Shown here: piece by piece, positions 33,177 through 40,695 of the stretch
Position numbering within the stretch: the stretch's first letter is position 1
Layout of the letters: every line of letters starts with the position of its first letter
From: Burkholderiales bacterium UBA1834
Lineage (GTDB): Bacteria; Pseudomonadota; Gammaproteobacteria; Burkholderiales; Burkholderiaceae_C
Length of the DNA: 64,000 bases
Reading direction: 5' to 3'
Assembly: GCA_002339015.1 (NCBI GenBank)
Contig: DDJC01000002.1
Location: 20,598-84,597 of the forward strand
The notes under the pieces: model-generated
Databases searched by the model: none
What the model saw: the letters and a program-made list of their open reading frames with translations, nothing else
Told to the model about the DNA's origin: nothing
Program-made: the position numbers and the translations under genes

Positions 33177-35240
33177 TCAACCGCGGCGTGCGGTCAGCCA
33201 CTGGTCCTGCGTGAGCGGTTTGCCGACCAGCCGCAGCTCGCCCACCCAGCCGTAGTAGCCGTCGTCCAGCACGCCGTTCCACCAGCCCGCACCCAGGATC
33301 CAGGGCAGCGGCGATGCCTGTGAGCGCGTGCCCGTGGCCGCATTGGCCACATTGCGCAGCACCGGCGCGCCATCGATGTACAAGGTGGTGGTGGCCGTGG
33401 CCGGATCGTTCACGACGGCCACGTGGTACCAGGTGTTGCGGATCAGCTCGCCTGACCAGTTGGTCTGCGCGTAGGCCGAGTTGCTGGCCGGCACGACCTC
33501 CCACTGCACCTCGCGCAGGCTGGAGATCGCGAACAGCACGCTCGATGCCTCGGGATCCCCGCCGCGGTAACCGCCAGGCACGTTGCCGCGGTTGCCCTGG
33601 CGGCCCAGGATGTTGCCCCAGCGGTGCCTGGTCGAATCCCAGTCTTCCGGGATCTTCACGAAGGCTTCGATGGTGTAGCCCGTCCAGAAGCTGCGGCCGT
33701 TCACGTTCGCACCCATGGCGGTCAGGAAGGCGCTCAGGCGGCCCACGGTCTTGTCCGAGTTCATGAAGCGCACGCTGCCGGCGGCCGACGACAGGTGGTG
33801 CTTGTCCTTTGTCCACACCACGTCACCCACCTGCGCCTGGCCTTGCAGCGGCGCACGGGTCATGTCGAAGCCGCCGGCAATGTCGGGCAGGGCCTCGCCC
33901 ACGCGCACGACCTGGCCTTCGGTGAGGGTGGCCGGCGCACGCCAGTGGGCATAGGTGTCCGACACCACGGGGAAGTCGTTGATGTCGGCGGGCGGGCGCG
34001 TGACCGGCGGCACGGGTTCGACGTAGTTGGCCAGCAGCTCGGCGCGCACGCGCGGCAGGATGGCGGTGCCGGTTGTCGACACCGTCGGGCGCCAGCGCAG
34101 GAAGCCCGCGAAGCGCTTCTTGAAGTTGATGGGGATGCTGAAGCGGTGGTTGGGCTGCTGCAGTTCGGCGAAATCGAACTGGTTGAGCGTGTTGGCAGGC
34201 TTTTGCACGACCCATGGCGAGAACGACATCACGTCGATCTTGTTGCCCGTCAGGTCCAGCTCGTACAGCCGCATCATGGCGTTGCCGCCCTGGTAGTCCA
34301 TCTGGTAGTCGACCACCATCTGGTGCACTTCGTTGCCGAAGTCGTTGAACTTGCGCAGGTAGGCCGCACCGTGGTGGTGGCCGTTGAGCGTCATGAAGAT
34401 CTGGTCGTTGTCGCGGATCAGCTTGTCCCACAGCATCTTGCCGTACTCGGTCTCGAGCGGGCTGATGCCGTCACCGTCGATGTTGAGCAACTGGTGGTTG
34501 GACACGATCACGGGCACACCGGGGTTGCGCGCGATGATGTCGCGCGCCCAGGCGATGCCCGAGTTCGAGATGCGCCACGACAGCGACAGCACCATGAACT
34601 TCACGCCATGGGCTTCGAAGATGTGCGCCTCATGGAAGCCCGAGCTGTGGCGCTCCTTGAACGTGGTCTGGCGGGCCGCACGGCTGGTAGGGAACCACTG
34701 CAGGTAGGGCTCGGAGCCCAGGTTGCGCTGGGCATCGGTGCCCGAGTTCTGGTCCGACGGATAGCGGTAGTCGTAGTCGGCCAGCACGTCGTGGTTGCCG
34801 GCCAGGATGGAATACGGCACCCCGGCGGTTTCCAGCTGCTTCATGGCCTCGTCGGCCACACGCCACTGGTTGGGCTTGCCGACCTGGTCGACCACATCCC
34901 CCAGGTGCATCACGAAGGGGATGTTGTAGGCCGCCGCGTTGTCCGCGATCCATTGCGTCTGCGCCGCGAAGGGCGTCGAGCCGTAGGTCTTCTGGAACTG
35001 CTGGCCTTCGTCGGTGGTGGCGTAGCGCGCGTAGAACTGGGTGTCGGGCAGCACGGCCAGCGCGAAGCTGGTCACGGTGCCCGCGGCCTGGGCTGGGTCC
35101 ATCACGCCCATCAGGCCGGCACCCGCCGTCAGGGCCGACAGGGTGGCCGCGCCGCGCAGCACCGCGCGCCGGTCGGTCATCAACGGCGCATCGCCGGCCT
35201 GGGCTGCGTCTGCGGGCAGGCCCTTGTTCTCGTCACTCAT
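33177..35240 (-). CDS. Exported metallophosphoesterase with C-terminal LamG-like domain
   Basis: The protein has 687 residues. A probable Tat signal (DRRAVLRGAATLSALTAGAG) is followed by the calcineurin-type phosphoesterase core: LPDTQFY, MHLGDVVDQ, LAGNHDV and LNGHHHG. From about residue 470 there is a concanavalin/LamG-like beta region (SFWTGYTIEAFVKIPEDWD, then TLYIDGAPVLRN) that probably binds a polymer or surface. AAGGAT precedes the start. It lies 99 bp upstream of the PEP-CTERM gene. The substrate (phosphodiester or nucleotide) is unknown. Confidence 0.9.
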   Translation of the reverse strand: MSDENKGLPADAAQAGDAPLMTDRRAVLRGAATLSALTAGAGLMGVMDPAQAAGTVTSFALAVLPDTQFYARYATTDEGQQFQKTYGSTPFAAQTQWIADNAAAYNIPFVMHLGDVVDQVGKPNQWRVADEAMKQLETAGVPYSILAGNHDVLADYDYRYPSDQNSGTDAQRNLGSEPYLQWFPTSRAARQTTFKERHSSGFHEAHIFEAHGVKFMVLSLSWRISNSGIAWARDIIARNPGVPVIVSNHQLLNIDGDGISPLETEYGKMLWDKLIRDNDQIFMTLNGHHHGAAYLRKFNDFGNEVHQMVVDYQMDYQGGNAMMRLYELDLTGNKIDVMSFSPWVVQKPANTLNQFDFAELQQPNHRFSIPINFKKRFAGFLRWRPTVSTTGTAILPRVRAELLANYVEPVPPVTRPPADINDFPVVSDTYAHWRAPATLTEGQVVRVGEALPDIAGGFDMTRAPLQGQAQVGDVVWTKDKHHLSSAAGSVRFMNSDKTVGRLSAFLTAMGANVNGRSFWTGYTIEAFVKIPEDWDSTRHRWGNILGRQGNRGNVPGGYRGGDPEASSVLFAISSLREVQWEVVPASNSAYAQTNWSGELIRNTWYHVAVVNDPATATTTLYIDGAPVLRNVANAATGTRSQASPLPWILGAGWWNGVLDDGYYGWVGELRLVGKPLTQDQWLTARRG

Positions 35241-35384
35241 GGCTCAAATCCTTACTGCTTGCGAGAGGTACAACAAGTTCGGCCCTCGTGGGGCCGAATG
35301 GCGCCACGGGGTGCAGCGCGAGCAGCAGTCTGAGTTGACGACAAGACCCGGCGTTGACACGCCATGGGCCAGAAGATTCATGCG

Positions 35385-36290
35385 TTATTCGGCGCGGGCC
35401 ACCTTGTCGGCCTGTGCCCTCTGTGCGCGCCATTCACGCACCATCGGCAGATAGCGCCACTCCTTGGGCAGCAGGCGAAAGCTCACACGAACCACGGTGC
35501 AGAACATGCGCAGCAGCACCTCATCGAATCGGGACCACTTCATGCCCAGCTTGACGCGCGCCTTCTCCGGCAGGGTGCCGCGGGCCAGCCACTGCGAGAA
35601 GCCGGTGACCATGGGATCGAGCAGCCGCCACACCGGCTTGGGAATGGATTCGAACGGTGGGGGCGTTTCCCGCAGCTTGATCGCATGGTCGGTGATGGGG
35701 GTCGGCACCAGGGTGTCGAGCATGCCGTCCCAGTAGCGCTGGAAGCTGGCGTAGTCCGGCGGCACGGGGCGCATCGACAGGCCATAGCGCCGATACCACT
35801 CGATGGACTCCTCGTACAACTGCGCCTGTTCGCGTTCTGTCAGCGGCTTTCCGAAGCGCGCCGTCATCGATATCACGCCTTCCACGAAGGTGGCGTGCGT
35901 CCAGAAAAACAGGTCCGGACTGAGTGCGTGGTAGGCCTCGCCCGTGGCCAGGTGGCCTTTGATGTTGGCGTGGTAATCACGCACCCGGCGCCCGATGGCG
36001 CCCGGATCGGGCCCGTAGATGACGCCCAGGATGGGCGGCAGCGAGCGCAGCAGGCGGTTCCAGGGGTTCTTGAGGAAGACATCGCCAGAGTGCTGCTCCA
36101 GCGCCCGACTCACCGCCGGGTGCATGTTTTGCAGCAGGCCGATGCGGAAGATCGTGAGCAGGCCGCGCAGGTCACCCAGGTGGTCCCACAGCAGCGAATC
36201 AGGACCGAGGCCTTGTACGCGCACCTCCGTGGGGGCGAACTCGGGCACCGGGGTGTCGGCAGCAGGCGATGTGGTGTGGGCAGCAAGCAC
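35385..36290 (-). CDS. MpaB-family (DUF2236) oxygenase, rubber-oxygenase-related fold
   Basis: GTG 36290, preceded by AAGGAGA, gives 301 residues. The DUF2236 landmarks are present: PAVSRALEQHSGD, then RVRDYHANIKGH, then FFWTHATFVEGVI with the conserved His. The family includes the haem protein latex-clearing protein and MpaB. No signal peptide is visible, so it is probably cytoplasmic. It is divergent from a TetR regulator, which probably controls it. The substrate is unknown. Confidence 0.87.
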   Translation of the reverse strand: MLAAHTTSPAADTPVPEFAPTEVRVQGLGPDSLLWDHLGDLRGLLTIFRIGLLQNMHPAVSRALEQHSGDVFLKNPWNRLLRSLPPILGVIYGPDPGAIGRRVRDYHANIKGHLATGEAYHALSPDLFFWTHATFVEGVISMTARFGKPLTEREQAQLYEESIEWYRRYGLSMRPVPPDYASFQRYWDGMLDTLVPTPITDHAIKLRETPPPFESIPKPVWRLLDPMVTGFSQWLARGTLPEKARVKLGMKWSRFDEVLLRMFCTVVRVSFRLLPKEWRYLPMVREWRAQRAQADKVARAE

Positions 36291-36327
36291 GGCGTCTCCT
36301 TGTCATGAACGGGCCCGCTCACTATGA

Positions 36328-36345
36328 TGCAAACAAATGTTCGCA
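36328..36345. promoter_or_regulatory. Putative TetR operator between the oxygenase and regulator
   Basis: The sequence TGCAAACAAATGTTCGCA is an 18-bp imperfect palindrome (seven of nine positions match between arms). It lies in the divergent gap 37 bp from the oxygenase start and 57 bp from the chosen regulator start, where a TetR dimer would block both promoters. It also covers the ATG at 36337, which argues against that codon as the regulator start. Confidence 0.65.
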
Positions 36346-36402
36346 TTCAAGTCGCGAATCGCCCGCTCGAATCGCCCGCTTTCAGATCGGCACCCCCACG
36401 CC

Positions 36403-37011
36403 ATGCGCAAGCCACCCCAACAACAACGCTCCCAGGTGATGGTCCAGAACCTGATCGAGGCCACGGCCCGCGCCTTTGACCGCCGTGGCCTGCACCTGAC
36501 CACGCGTGATGTCGCGGAGGAGGCCGGCGTCAGCGTGGGCTCGCTCTACCAGTACTTCAAGAACAAGGACGAGCTGCTGGCCGGGCTGGTGTCCCGCATG
36601 GCTGCGGATGTGTCCCTGGTCGTGATGCGCAACCTGCCGCAGCGCCTGGCGCTGGACTACCCCACCTTCTACAAATCCTGCCTGCTGGAGATCGTGGCGC
36701 TGGTGTCGGACAACCCCGGCTACCGGGCCGTGGCCCGCCACTGGCACGAACTGAGCACCGTGCAGGCCGTGCAGACCGCCGAGCAGCAGCTGATGGAGGT
36801 GGCGCGGCAGTACATGCTGCACCACCACAACGAGTACCAGCCACGGGATCTGCAGGTCAGCGTCTTCGTGGGCTACAACAGCACTGTCTACACGGTGATG
36901 CGCTACCTGAGCCTGCCGCACCCGCCTTTCGGTATCGACAGGCTGGTCAATGAGCTGACGGAGATGATGTCGGCCTACGCGGAACGCAACGGCAAGGTGA
37001 CACCGTCGTGA
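36403..37011 (+). CDS. TetR-family transcriptional regulator
   Basis: I prefer ATG 36403 (MRKPPQQQRS, 202 residues) to ATG 36337, because the latter lies inside the palindromic operator and adds a non-conserved 22-residue stretch. The helix-turn-helix RDVAEEAGVSVGSLYQYFKN is canonical TetR. The C-terminal ligand domain resembles TetR_C_33-type regulators. It is divergent from the DUF2236 oxygenase and probably represses it and itself. Confidence 0.9.
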   Translation: MRKPPQQQRSQVMVQNLIEATARAFDRRGLHLTTRDVAEEAGVSVGSLYQYFKNKDELLAGLVSRMAADVSLVVMRNLPQRLALDYPTFYKSCLLEIVALVSDNPGYRAVARHWHELSTVQAVQTAEQQLMEVARQYMLHHHNEYQPRDLQVSVFVGYNSTVYTVMRYLSLPHPPFGIDRLVNELTEMMSAYAERNGKVTPS

Positions 37012-37165
37012 AGAACCCCGCGGTGAAGCGCCCTGCCAAGAAAAAAGCGAGCTGCTGCGTGCAGGCCTTCAAGCCCTGGTGGGCCTGAGCAACGCCAAGC
37101 TCAAAGCGGCGCTCGATGCCTTGGCACCTCTCAAACCCGGCCGCCCTCGCAAGACGGCCGAGTAG
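37008..37165 (+). pseudogene. Small basic ORF apparently split by a frameshift at an A6 tract
   Basis: GTG 37008 overlaps the TetR stop and encodes MKNPAVKRPAKKK up to an A6 run (37041-37046). In that frame a stop follows at 37086. Moving back one base at the run continues as ELLRAGLQALVGLSNAKLKA and ends PGRPRKTAE at the TAG 37163-37165. The joined product of about 52 residues looks like one small helical, lysine/arginine-flanked protein. It could be a frameshifted gene, a sequencing error in a homopolymer, or chance. No family was recognised. Confidence 0.35.
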
Positions 37166-37181
37166 ACAGCAGGATCGCCCT

Positions 37182-37415
37182 TCATTCCTTGCGCTTGGCC
37201 GCCTGGGCGCGCCGCCAGGTCTCGATGTACAAGGCCTCCACCTTTGCACGGGCCCACGGCGTCCTGCGCAGGAACTTCAGGCTCGATGCCACGCTGGGGT
37301 CGTGCGTGAAGCAACGCACCGGGATCAGGCGGCCCAGTTCGCTCCATCCGTAGTAGTCGGACAGATCCTCGACCATGTGGGCCAGGGTCACGCCATGCAA
37401 CGGGTCTTTGTTCAT
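37182..37415 (-). CDS. VF530-family DNA-binding protein
   Basis: ATG 37415 gives 77 residues; the longer frame to 37514 is not supported. The sequence HGVTLAHMVEDLSDYYGWSE with later NNPS-like SVASSLKFLRRTPWARAKVE matches the small VF530 family (PF09905), an all-helical fold reported to bind DNA. Its biological role is unknown. It converges with the TetR/small-ORF region and lies downstream of a hairpin that ends transcription from the minus-strand genes to its right. Confidence 0.8.
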   Translation of the reverse strand: MNKDPLHGVTLAHMVEDLSDYYGWSELGRLIPVRCFTHDPSVASSLKFLRRTPWARAKVEALYIETWRRAQAAKRKE

Positions 37416-37496
37416 CGACTCTCGACAATGCTCGCCGTGGCAGGGCAAGGGCCCGGCGTGGCGCCTGTTTGACGCCAGCCAAGTCTCGCACAAACC

Positions 37497-37528
37497 AAGG
37501 GGCATCCGTCTCACGGCGGATGCCCCTT
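37497..37528 (-). terminator. Hairpin terminator downstream of the small hydrophilic gene
   Basis: The 12-bp perfect arms 37497-37508 and 37517-37528 (AAGGGGCATCCG and its complement) enclose an 8-base loop. It sits 20 bases past the stop of the 80-residue ORF and upstream of the VF530 gene. T-runs are short on both sides, so termination may be partial or bidirectional. Confidence 0.7.
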
Positions 37529-37548
37529 TCCAGCCAACCTGGCAAGGC

Positions 37549-37791
37549 TCACGTCTGGCCTTTCATCCCGTTGCTGTCGGTGTCGCCAGGGCCACTCTTG
37601 GCGGTATGGCCCTCTTTGCTGCCCTGTCCCGGTTGTGCCGCATCAGGGCTGTCGGCCCCGGTCAGGTCGCCCGACTGGATGCCGTCCTCGTGATTGGACA
37701 GGCCATAAGTGCTTTCAGCGGGCCGGCGAGGGCGCGTTCCGATGCCTTGCTCAGAGTGGACCGCGCCTGCGCGGTGAGCTTCCTTGTTCAT
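37549..37791 (-). CDS. Small hydrophilic protein of unknown function
   Basis: ATG 37791 has a strong Shine-Dalgarno AAAGGAG seven bases upstream, which supports expression. The 80-residue protein is hydrophilic, rich in Gly, Ser, Asp and Glu, and without hydrophobic core or cysteines (SNHEDGIQSGDLTGADSPDA), so it is probably disordered. It lies 34 bp downstream of the zinc alcohol dehydrogenase, is probably co-transcribed with it, and is followed by a hairpin. I do not recognise the family; stress-related small proteins are one possibility. Confidence 0.65.
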   Translation of the reverse strand: MNKEAHRAGAVHSEQGIGTRPRRPAESTYGLSNHEDGIQSGDLTGADSPDAAQPGQGSKEGHTAKSGPGDTDSNGMKGQT

Positions 37792-37825
37792 TGCATGCTC
37801 CTTTCACAAGATCCGTGGGCCATCG

Positions 37826-38992
37826 TCAGGAAGGTGTCAGGATGACCTTGCGACAGTCCTCCTGCTTGTGCTCGAACAGTTCGTAGCCGCGCGCCGCCTC
37901 GTGCAGCGGCAAACGGTGCGTGATGATGACTTCGGGATGCAGCTTGCCTTCCAAGATGTGCTCCAGCAGCTTGGGCATGTGCTGCTGCGTATGTGTTTGC
38001 CCGGATGCGAAGCTCAGCCCCTTTTCGAACGCATCGCCGAACAGGAAGCCGTGGATGAAGCCGGCATACACGCCTGGCACGCTGATCACCCCGCCACGGC
38101 GCGTGGCAGCAATGGCCTGGCGCAGGACCTTGCCGCTGGAGCCCTCCAGCTTCAGGTCGGTGAGCACGGTTTCCAGTGTGCTGCCCTTGGCTTCGAAACC
38201 CACCGCATCGATGGAGGCGTCCACGCCGCGAAAGTCGGTCTGCTCGATGATGTACTCCGCCGGATCCTCGATGTCATCGAAGTTGATCGGGATCACGTCG
38301 TACGTTTGCCTGGCGAATTCGAGCCGGTAGGCGTGGTGATCCACCATGAAGATGCGCTCAGCACCCAGCAGGCGGGCGCAGGCGGCGGCCATCAGGCCGA
38401 CGGGCCCTGCCCCGAAGATGGCGACGTTCGAGCCGGGTCCCACCCGGCCATTGACCACGGCCTGGTAACCCGTCGGCAGGATGTCTGACAGGAACAGCAC
38501 CTTCTCGTCATGCAAGCCCGGGGGGATCACCAGCGGGCCGACGTTGGCCTTGGGCACACGGACATACTCGGCTTGCCCACCCGCATAGCCTCCGTACAGG
38601 TGCGAGTAGCCGAACAGGCCGGCCCCTGAACGGACATTCTTCTTGTTGAGGATGGCACCCCGGCCGGGGTTGGTGGTTTCGCACGCCGAGAAGAGCTTGG
38701 TGTTGCAGAAGAAGCAGTCGCCGCAGGAGATGGTGAAAGGCACCACCACACGGTCACCCTTTCTGACACGGGTCACGGCGGGCCCCGTCTCCTCGACGAT
38801 GCCCATGAACTCGTGGCCCAGCACGTCGCCGGCCTTCATGGCGGGGATCTTGCCCCGGTAGATGTGCAGGTCCGATCCGCAGATGGCCGTGGCCGTCACC
38901 CGCAGGATGATGTCCTGGTCATCCTGGATGACGGGATCCGGGACGTTGTCGACACGCACGTCTTTGGCGGAATGGTAGGTCAGCGCCTTCAT
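37826..38992 (-). CDS. Zinc-dependent alcohol dehydrogenase (formaldehyde-dehydrogenase-like)
   Basis: The 388-residue protein follows CAGGAGATG. It has the catalytic zinc region CGSDLHIYRG and GHEFMGIVEE, the structural-zinc segment SCGDCFFCNTKLFSAC, and the NAD loop IFGAGPVGLMAA. This matches the glutathione-independent formaldehyde-dehydrogenase-like group (FDH_like) often induced by stress. The aldehyde or alcohol it uses is not clear from sequence. It lies 54 bp downstream of the cysteine hydrolase gene. Confidence 0.9.
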   Translation of the reverse strand: MKALTYHSAKDVRVDNVPDPVIQDDQDIILRVTATAICGSDLHIYRGKIPAMKAGDVLGHEFMGIVEETGPAVTRVRKGDRVVVPFTISCGDCFFCNTKLFSACETTNPGRGAILNKKNVRSGAGLFGYSHLYGGYAGGQAEYVRVPKANVGPLVIPPGLHDEKVLFLSDILPTGYQAVVNGRVGPGSNVAIFGAGPVGLMAAACARLLGAERIFMVDHHAYRLEFARQTYDVIPINFDDIEDPAEYIIEQTDFRGVDASIDAVGFEAKGSTLETVLTDLKLEGSSGKVLRQAIAATRRGGVISVPGVYAGFIHGFLFGDAFEKGLSFASGQTHTQQHMPKLLEHILEGKLHPEVIITHRLPLHEAARGYELFEHKQEDCRKVILTPS

Positions 38993-39046
38993 GTTGGCAT
39001 CTCCTGGTGGTGGGGCAGACCACAGCCCGGCAAAGGATGTGCCTGT

Positions 39047-39688
39047 TCATCCCTCGCCAGGCAGGCGCAGGTTCTCGGAGCGCGTCATGTCCAGCCCCAG
39101 CACCTCGGCCAGATGCCATCGGGCATGGGCATGGCGCTCCTGATCCCGGGCAGCCAGGCAATCCTCGGGACACAGCAACTCGTAGTCGCGCATGCGCGCA
39201 TCGATCAAGGTGGCCAGCACACACTGATCGATGGTGACGCCCGTGACGATGAGGCGCGTGACCTTGAGGTGGCTGAGCAAAAGGTCCAAAGGGGTGGCGA
39301 AAAATGCCGACTGCTTGGGTTTGAGCACGAAGTAGTCGTCCTCGTGCGGTTGCAGCATCTGCATCAGCCGCGTGCGTTCGCCTCCTGCCGCCAGCCCTTC
39401 GCTCACCAGCGCGCGGACATCGGATCGCCAACGGCCGTGGTTGTCATTGGCATAGATGGCTGGGATACCGGCCTGCCTGCATCGGGCTTTCAGTGCCTGG
39501 AGAGCAGGGGCGATGGACAGGACGCGGCCAAGCAACTGCTCGGCGCCTGGGAAACGCCACTCACTCACCATGTCGACGATCAACAGCGCCGTGCCATCGG
39601 CGGCCTGGTCGCGCGCCAATGGGCTGCCGGACGTGTCATCGGGCATCGGTGTCTGCCCCACCGGGCTGGCGGCCTGAGCGGGGCTCAT
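39047..39688 (-). CDS. Isochorismatase-like cysteine hydrolase
   Basis: ATG 39688 gives 213 residues and overlaps the end of the upstream DUF421 remnant by four bases. The triad is visible: D in ALLIVDMVSEW, K in VLKPKQSAFF and C in VTIDQCVLATLIDARM. It probably hydrolyses an amide such as a nicotinamide-like or biuret-like compound; the substrate is unknown. The first 30 residues are low-complexity and may be a linker or an overextended start. Confidence 0.87.
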   Translation of the reverse strand: MSPAQAASPVGQTPMPDDTSGSPLARDQAADGTALLIVDMVSEWRFPGAEQLLGRVLSIAPALQALKARCRQAGIPAIYANDNHGRWRSDVRALVSEGLAAGGERTRLMQMLQPHEDDYFVLKPKQSAFFATPLDLLLSHLKVTRLIVTGVTIDQCVLATLIDARMRDYELLCPEDCLAARDQERHAHARWHLAEVLGLDMTRSENLRLPGEG

Positions 39689-39846
39689 GGCTTGTCCCCT
39701 TGCTGGGTCTGGATGCTGATCTTGCCATCGACCAGTATCTCCAGCTTGCGGCTGCGGGGCGTGGCGAAGGCCCCCAGCAGCGCCGCACAGAAGGTGGCGC
39801 TCGGCGGCATGTCGAATTCCCACCAAGGCAGACTCAGATCGACCAT
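39685..39846 (-). pseudogene. Internally deleted DUF421 (YetF-like) membrane protein remnant
   Basis: The 53-residue frame from ATG 39846 begins MVDLSLPWWEF, typical of DUF421 proteins, and then jumps to LLGAFATPRSRKLEILVDGK, which is the segment joining the membrane part to the soluble domain. The two or three membrane helices between them and everything after are missing. It looks like a gene that suffered internal and C-terminal deletion. The stop is fused in frame to the next start (ATGA), so it may still be translated as a leader. Confidence 0.65.
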
Positions 39847-40041
39847 GAACGATTCAGCCGCTTCAGGGCGTTGTTGAAGAACGCTGGGCCTAGGCAAGCG
39901 CCGTGCCCGATCAGCTTCACGCTGAAGCACGGCCCCCCTGCCAGCCTGGTATCTGGCCTCGCTGGGCTGCGGGCCCCTGCTCTTCACGGTCATCCCTTAC
40001 GCGAACGAACTCGCCCGGTGCCTACTGCGCGTCGGGGCTGA

Positions 40042-40695
40042 TCATGGGGGCTCAGGCGCTGCTGGCAACGGGCCGTGCCTGACGAGCGCAGACACGGCAT
40101 CCAGTTCATCCGGCGTGTCGAAGTCGGTGACGTAAGCCCGATCGGCCGCCTCCCAGGTTGCCAATGACGCAGGGTGGTGTTGGAACCACGTTCGCAGATG
40201 CCCGTGCCCCTCGGCGGATACCTTCTGGGCCAAGGCACTCGGCAGGACCACCGGATGTCCACGCTGCGCGCCGACCACGGGCGCCAGGGCGTTCACCTTC
40301 GGGCTCTCGTGCCAAGCACAGAGCAAGGCCTGGACATGCGCTGCCTGCAGCAAGGGCAGGTCCGCGACCGTGATCAGCATGTCCCGGCCAGGGTGTCCGC
40401 GAAGGTGCAGCCGGATGGCGTCTGCCTGGCTGTCCAGAATGCTCCCGCCAGGTTGGCTCACCATGTGGACGTGGGCACCGGCCTGCAAGGCCAGCGGCCC
40501 CAGCACATCGGCATAGGGACCGACCAGCACGTTGACGTGCTTGCAGCCATCGGCCAGGGCCGTGATGAGGCCTTCCAGGACGCTCCGCCCATGGACGCGC
40601 ATGGCCGACTTCGGCCGCCCGCCCATGCGCCGGCCCCAGCCCGCAGCCAGGACCCAGGCCACGGGTTCGATGAATCGATTCGTCACCGGCGGCAT
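40042..40695 (-). CDS. MocA-like nucleotidyltransferase (molybdenum cofactor cytidylyltransferase)
   Basis: The 217-residue protein has the GT-A fold start VLAAGWGRRMGGRPK, the DLPLLQAAHV metal-binding segment and GHPVVLP, all typical of MocA/MobA-like enzymes. MocA transfers CMP to molybdopterin to make the cofactor used by xanthine-oxidase-family enzymes such as PaoABC. Its start overlaps the XdhC-like gene by 13 bp. The nearest client in this window is paoABC at 10-14 kb; the link is inferred. Confidence 0.85.
   Translation of the reverse strand: MPPVTNRFIEPVAWVLAAGWGRRMGGRPKSAMRVHGRSVLEGLITALADGCKHVNVLVGPYADVLGPLALQAGAHVHMVSQPGGSILDSQADAIRLHLRGHPGRDMLITVADLPLLQAAHVQALLCAWHESPKVNALAPVVGAQRGHPVVLPSALAQKVSAEGHGHLRTWFQHHPASLATWEAADRAYVTDFDTPDELDAVSALVRHGPLPAAPEPP

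Noticed and set aside
36337..36402. Longer TetR start at ATG 36337
   Set aside because: The codon lies inside the 18-bp operator-like palindrome, and the added residues are not TetR-like.
37038..37047. Programmed -1 frameshift signal in the small ORF
   Set aside because: The A6G tract is out of phase for the A-AAA-AAG heptamer: the P-site would move from AAA to GAA. No downstream pseudoknot was assigned.
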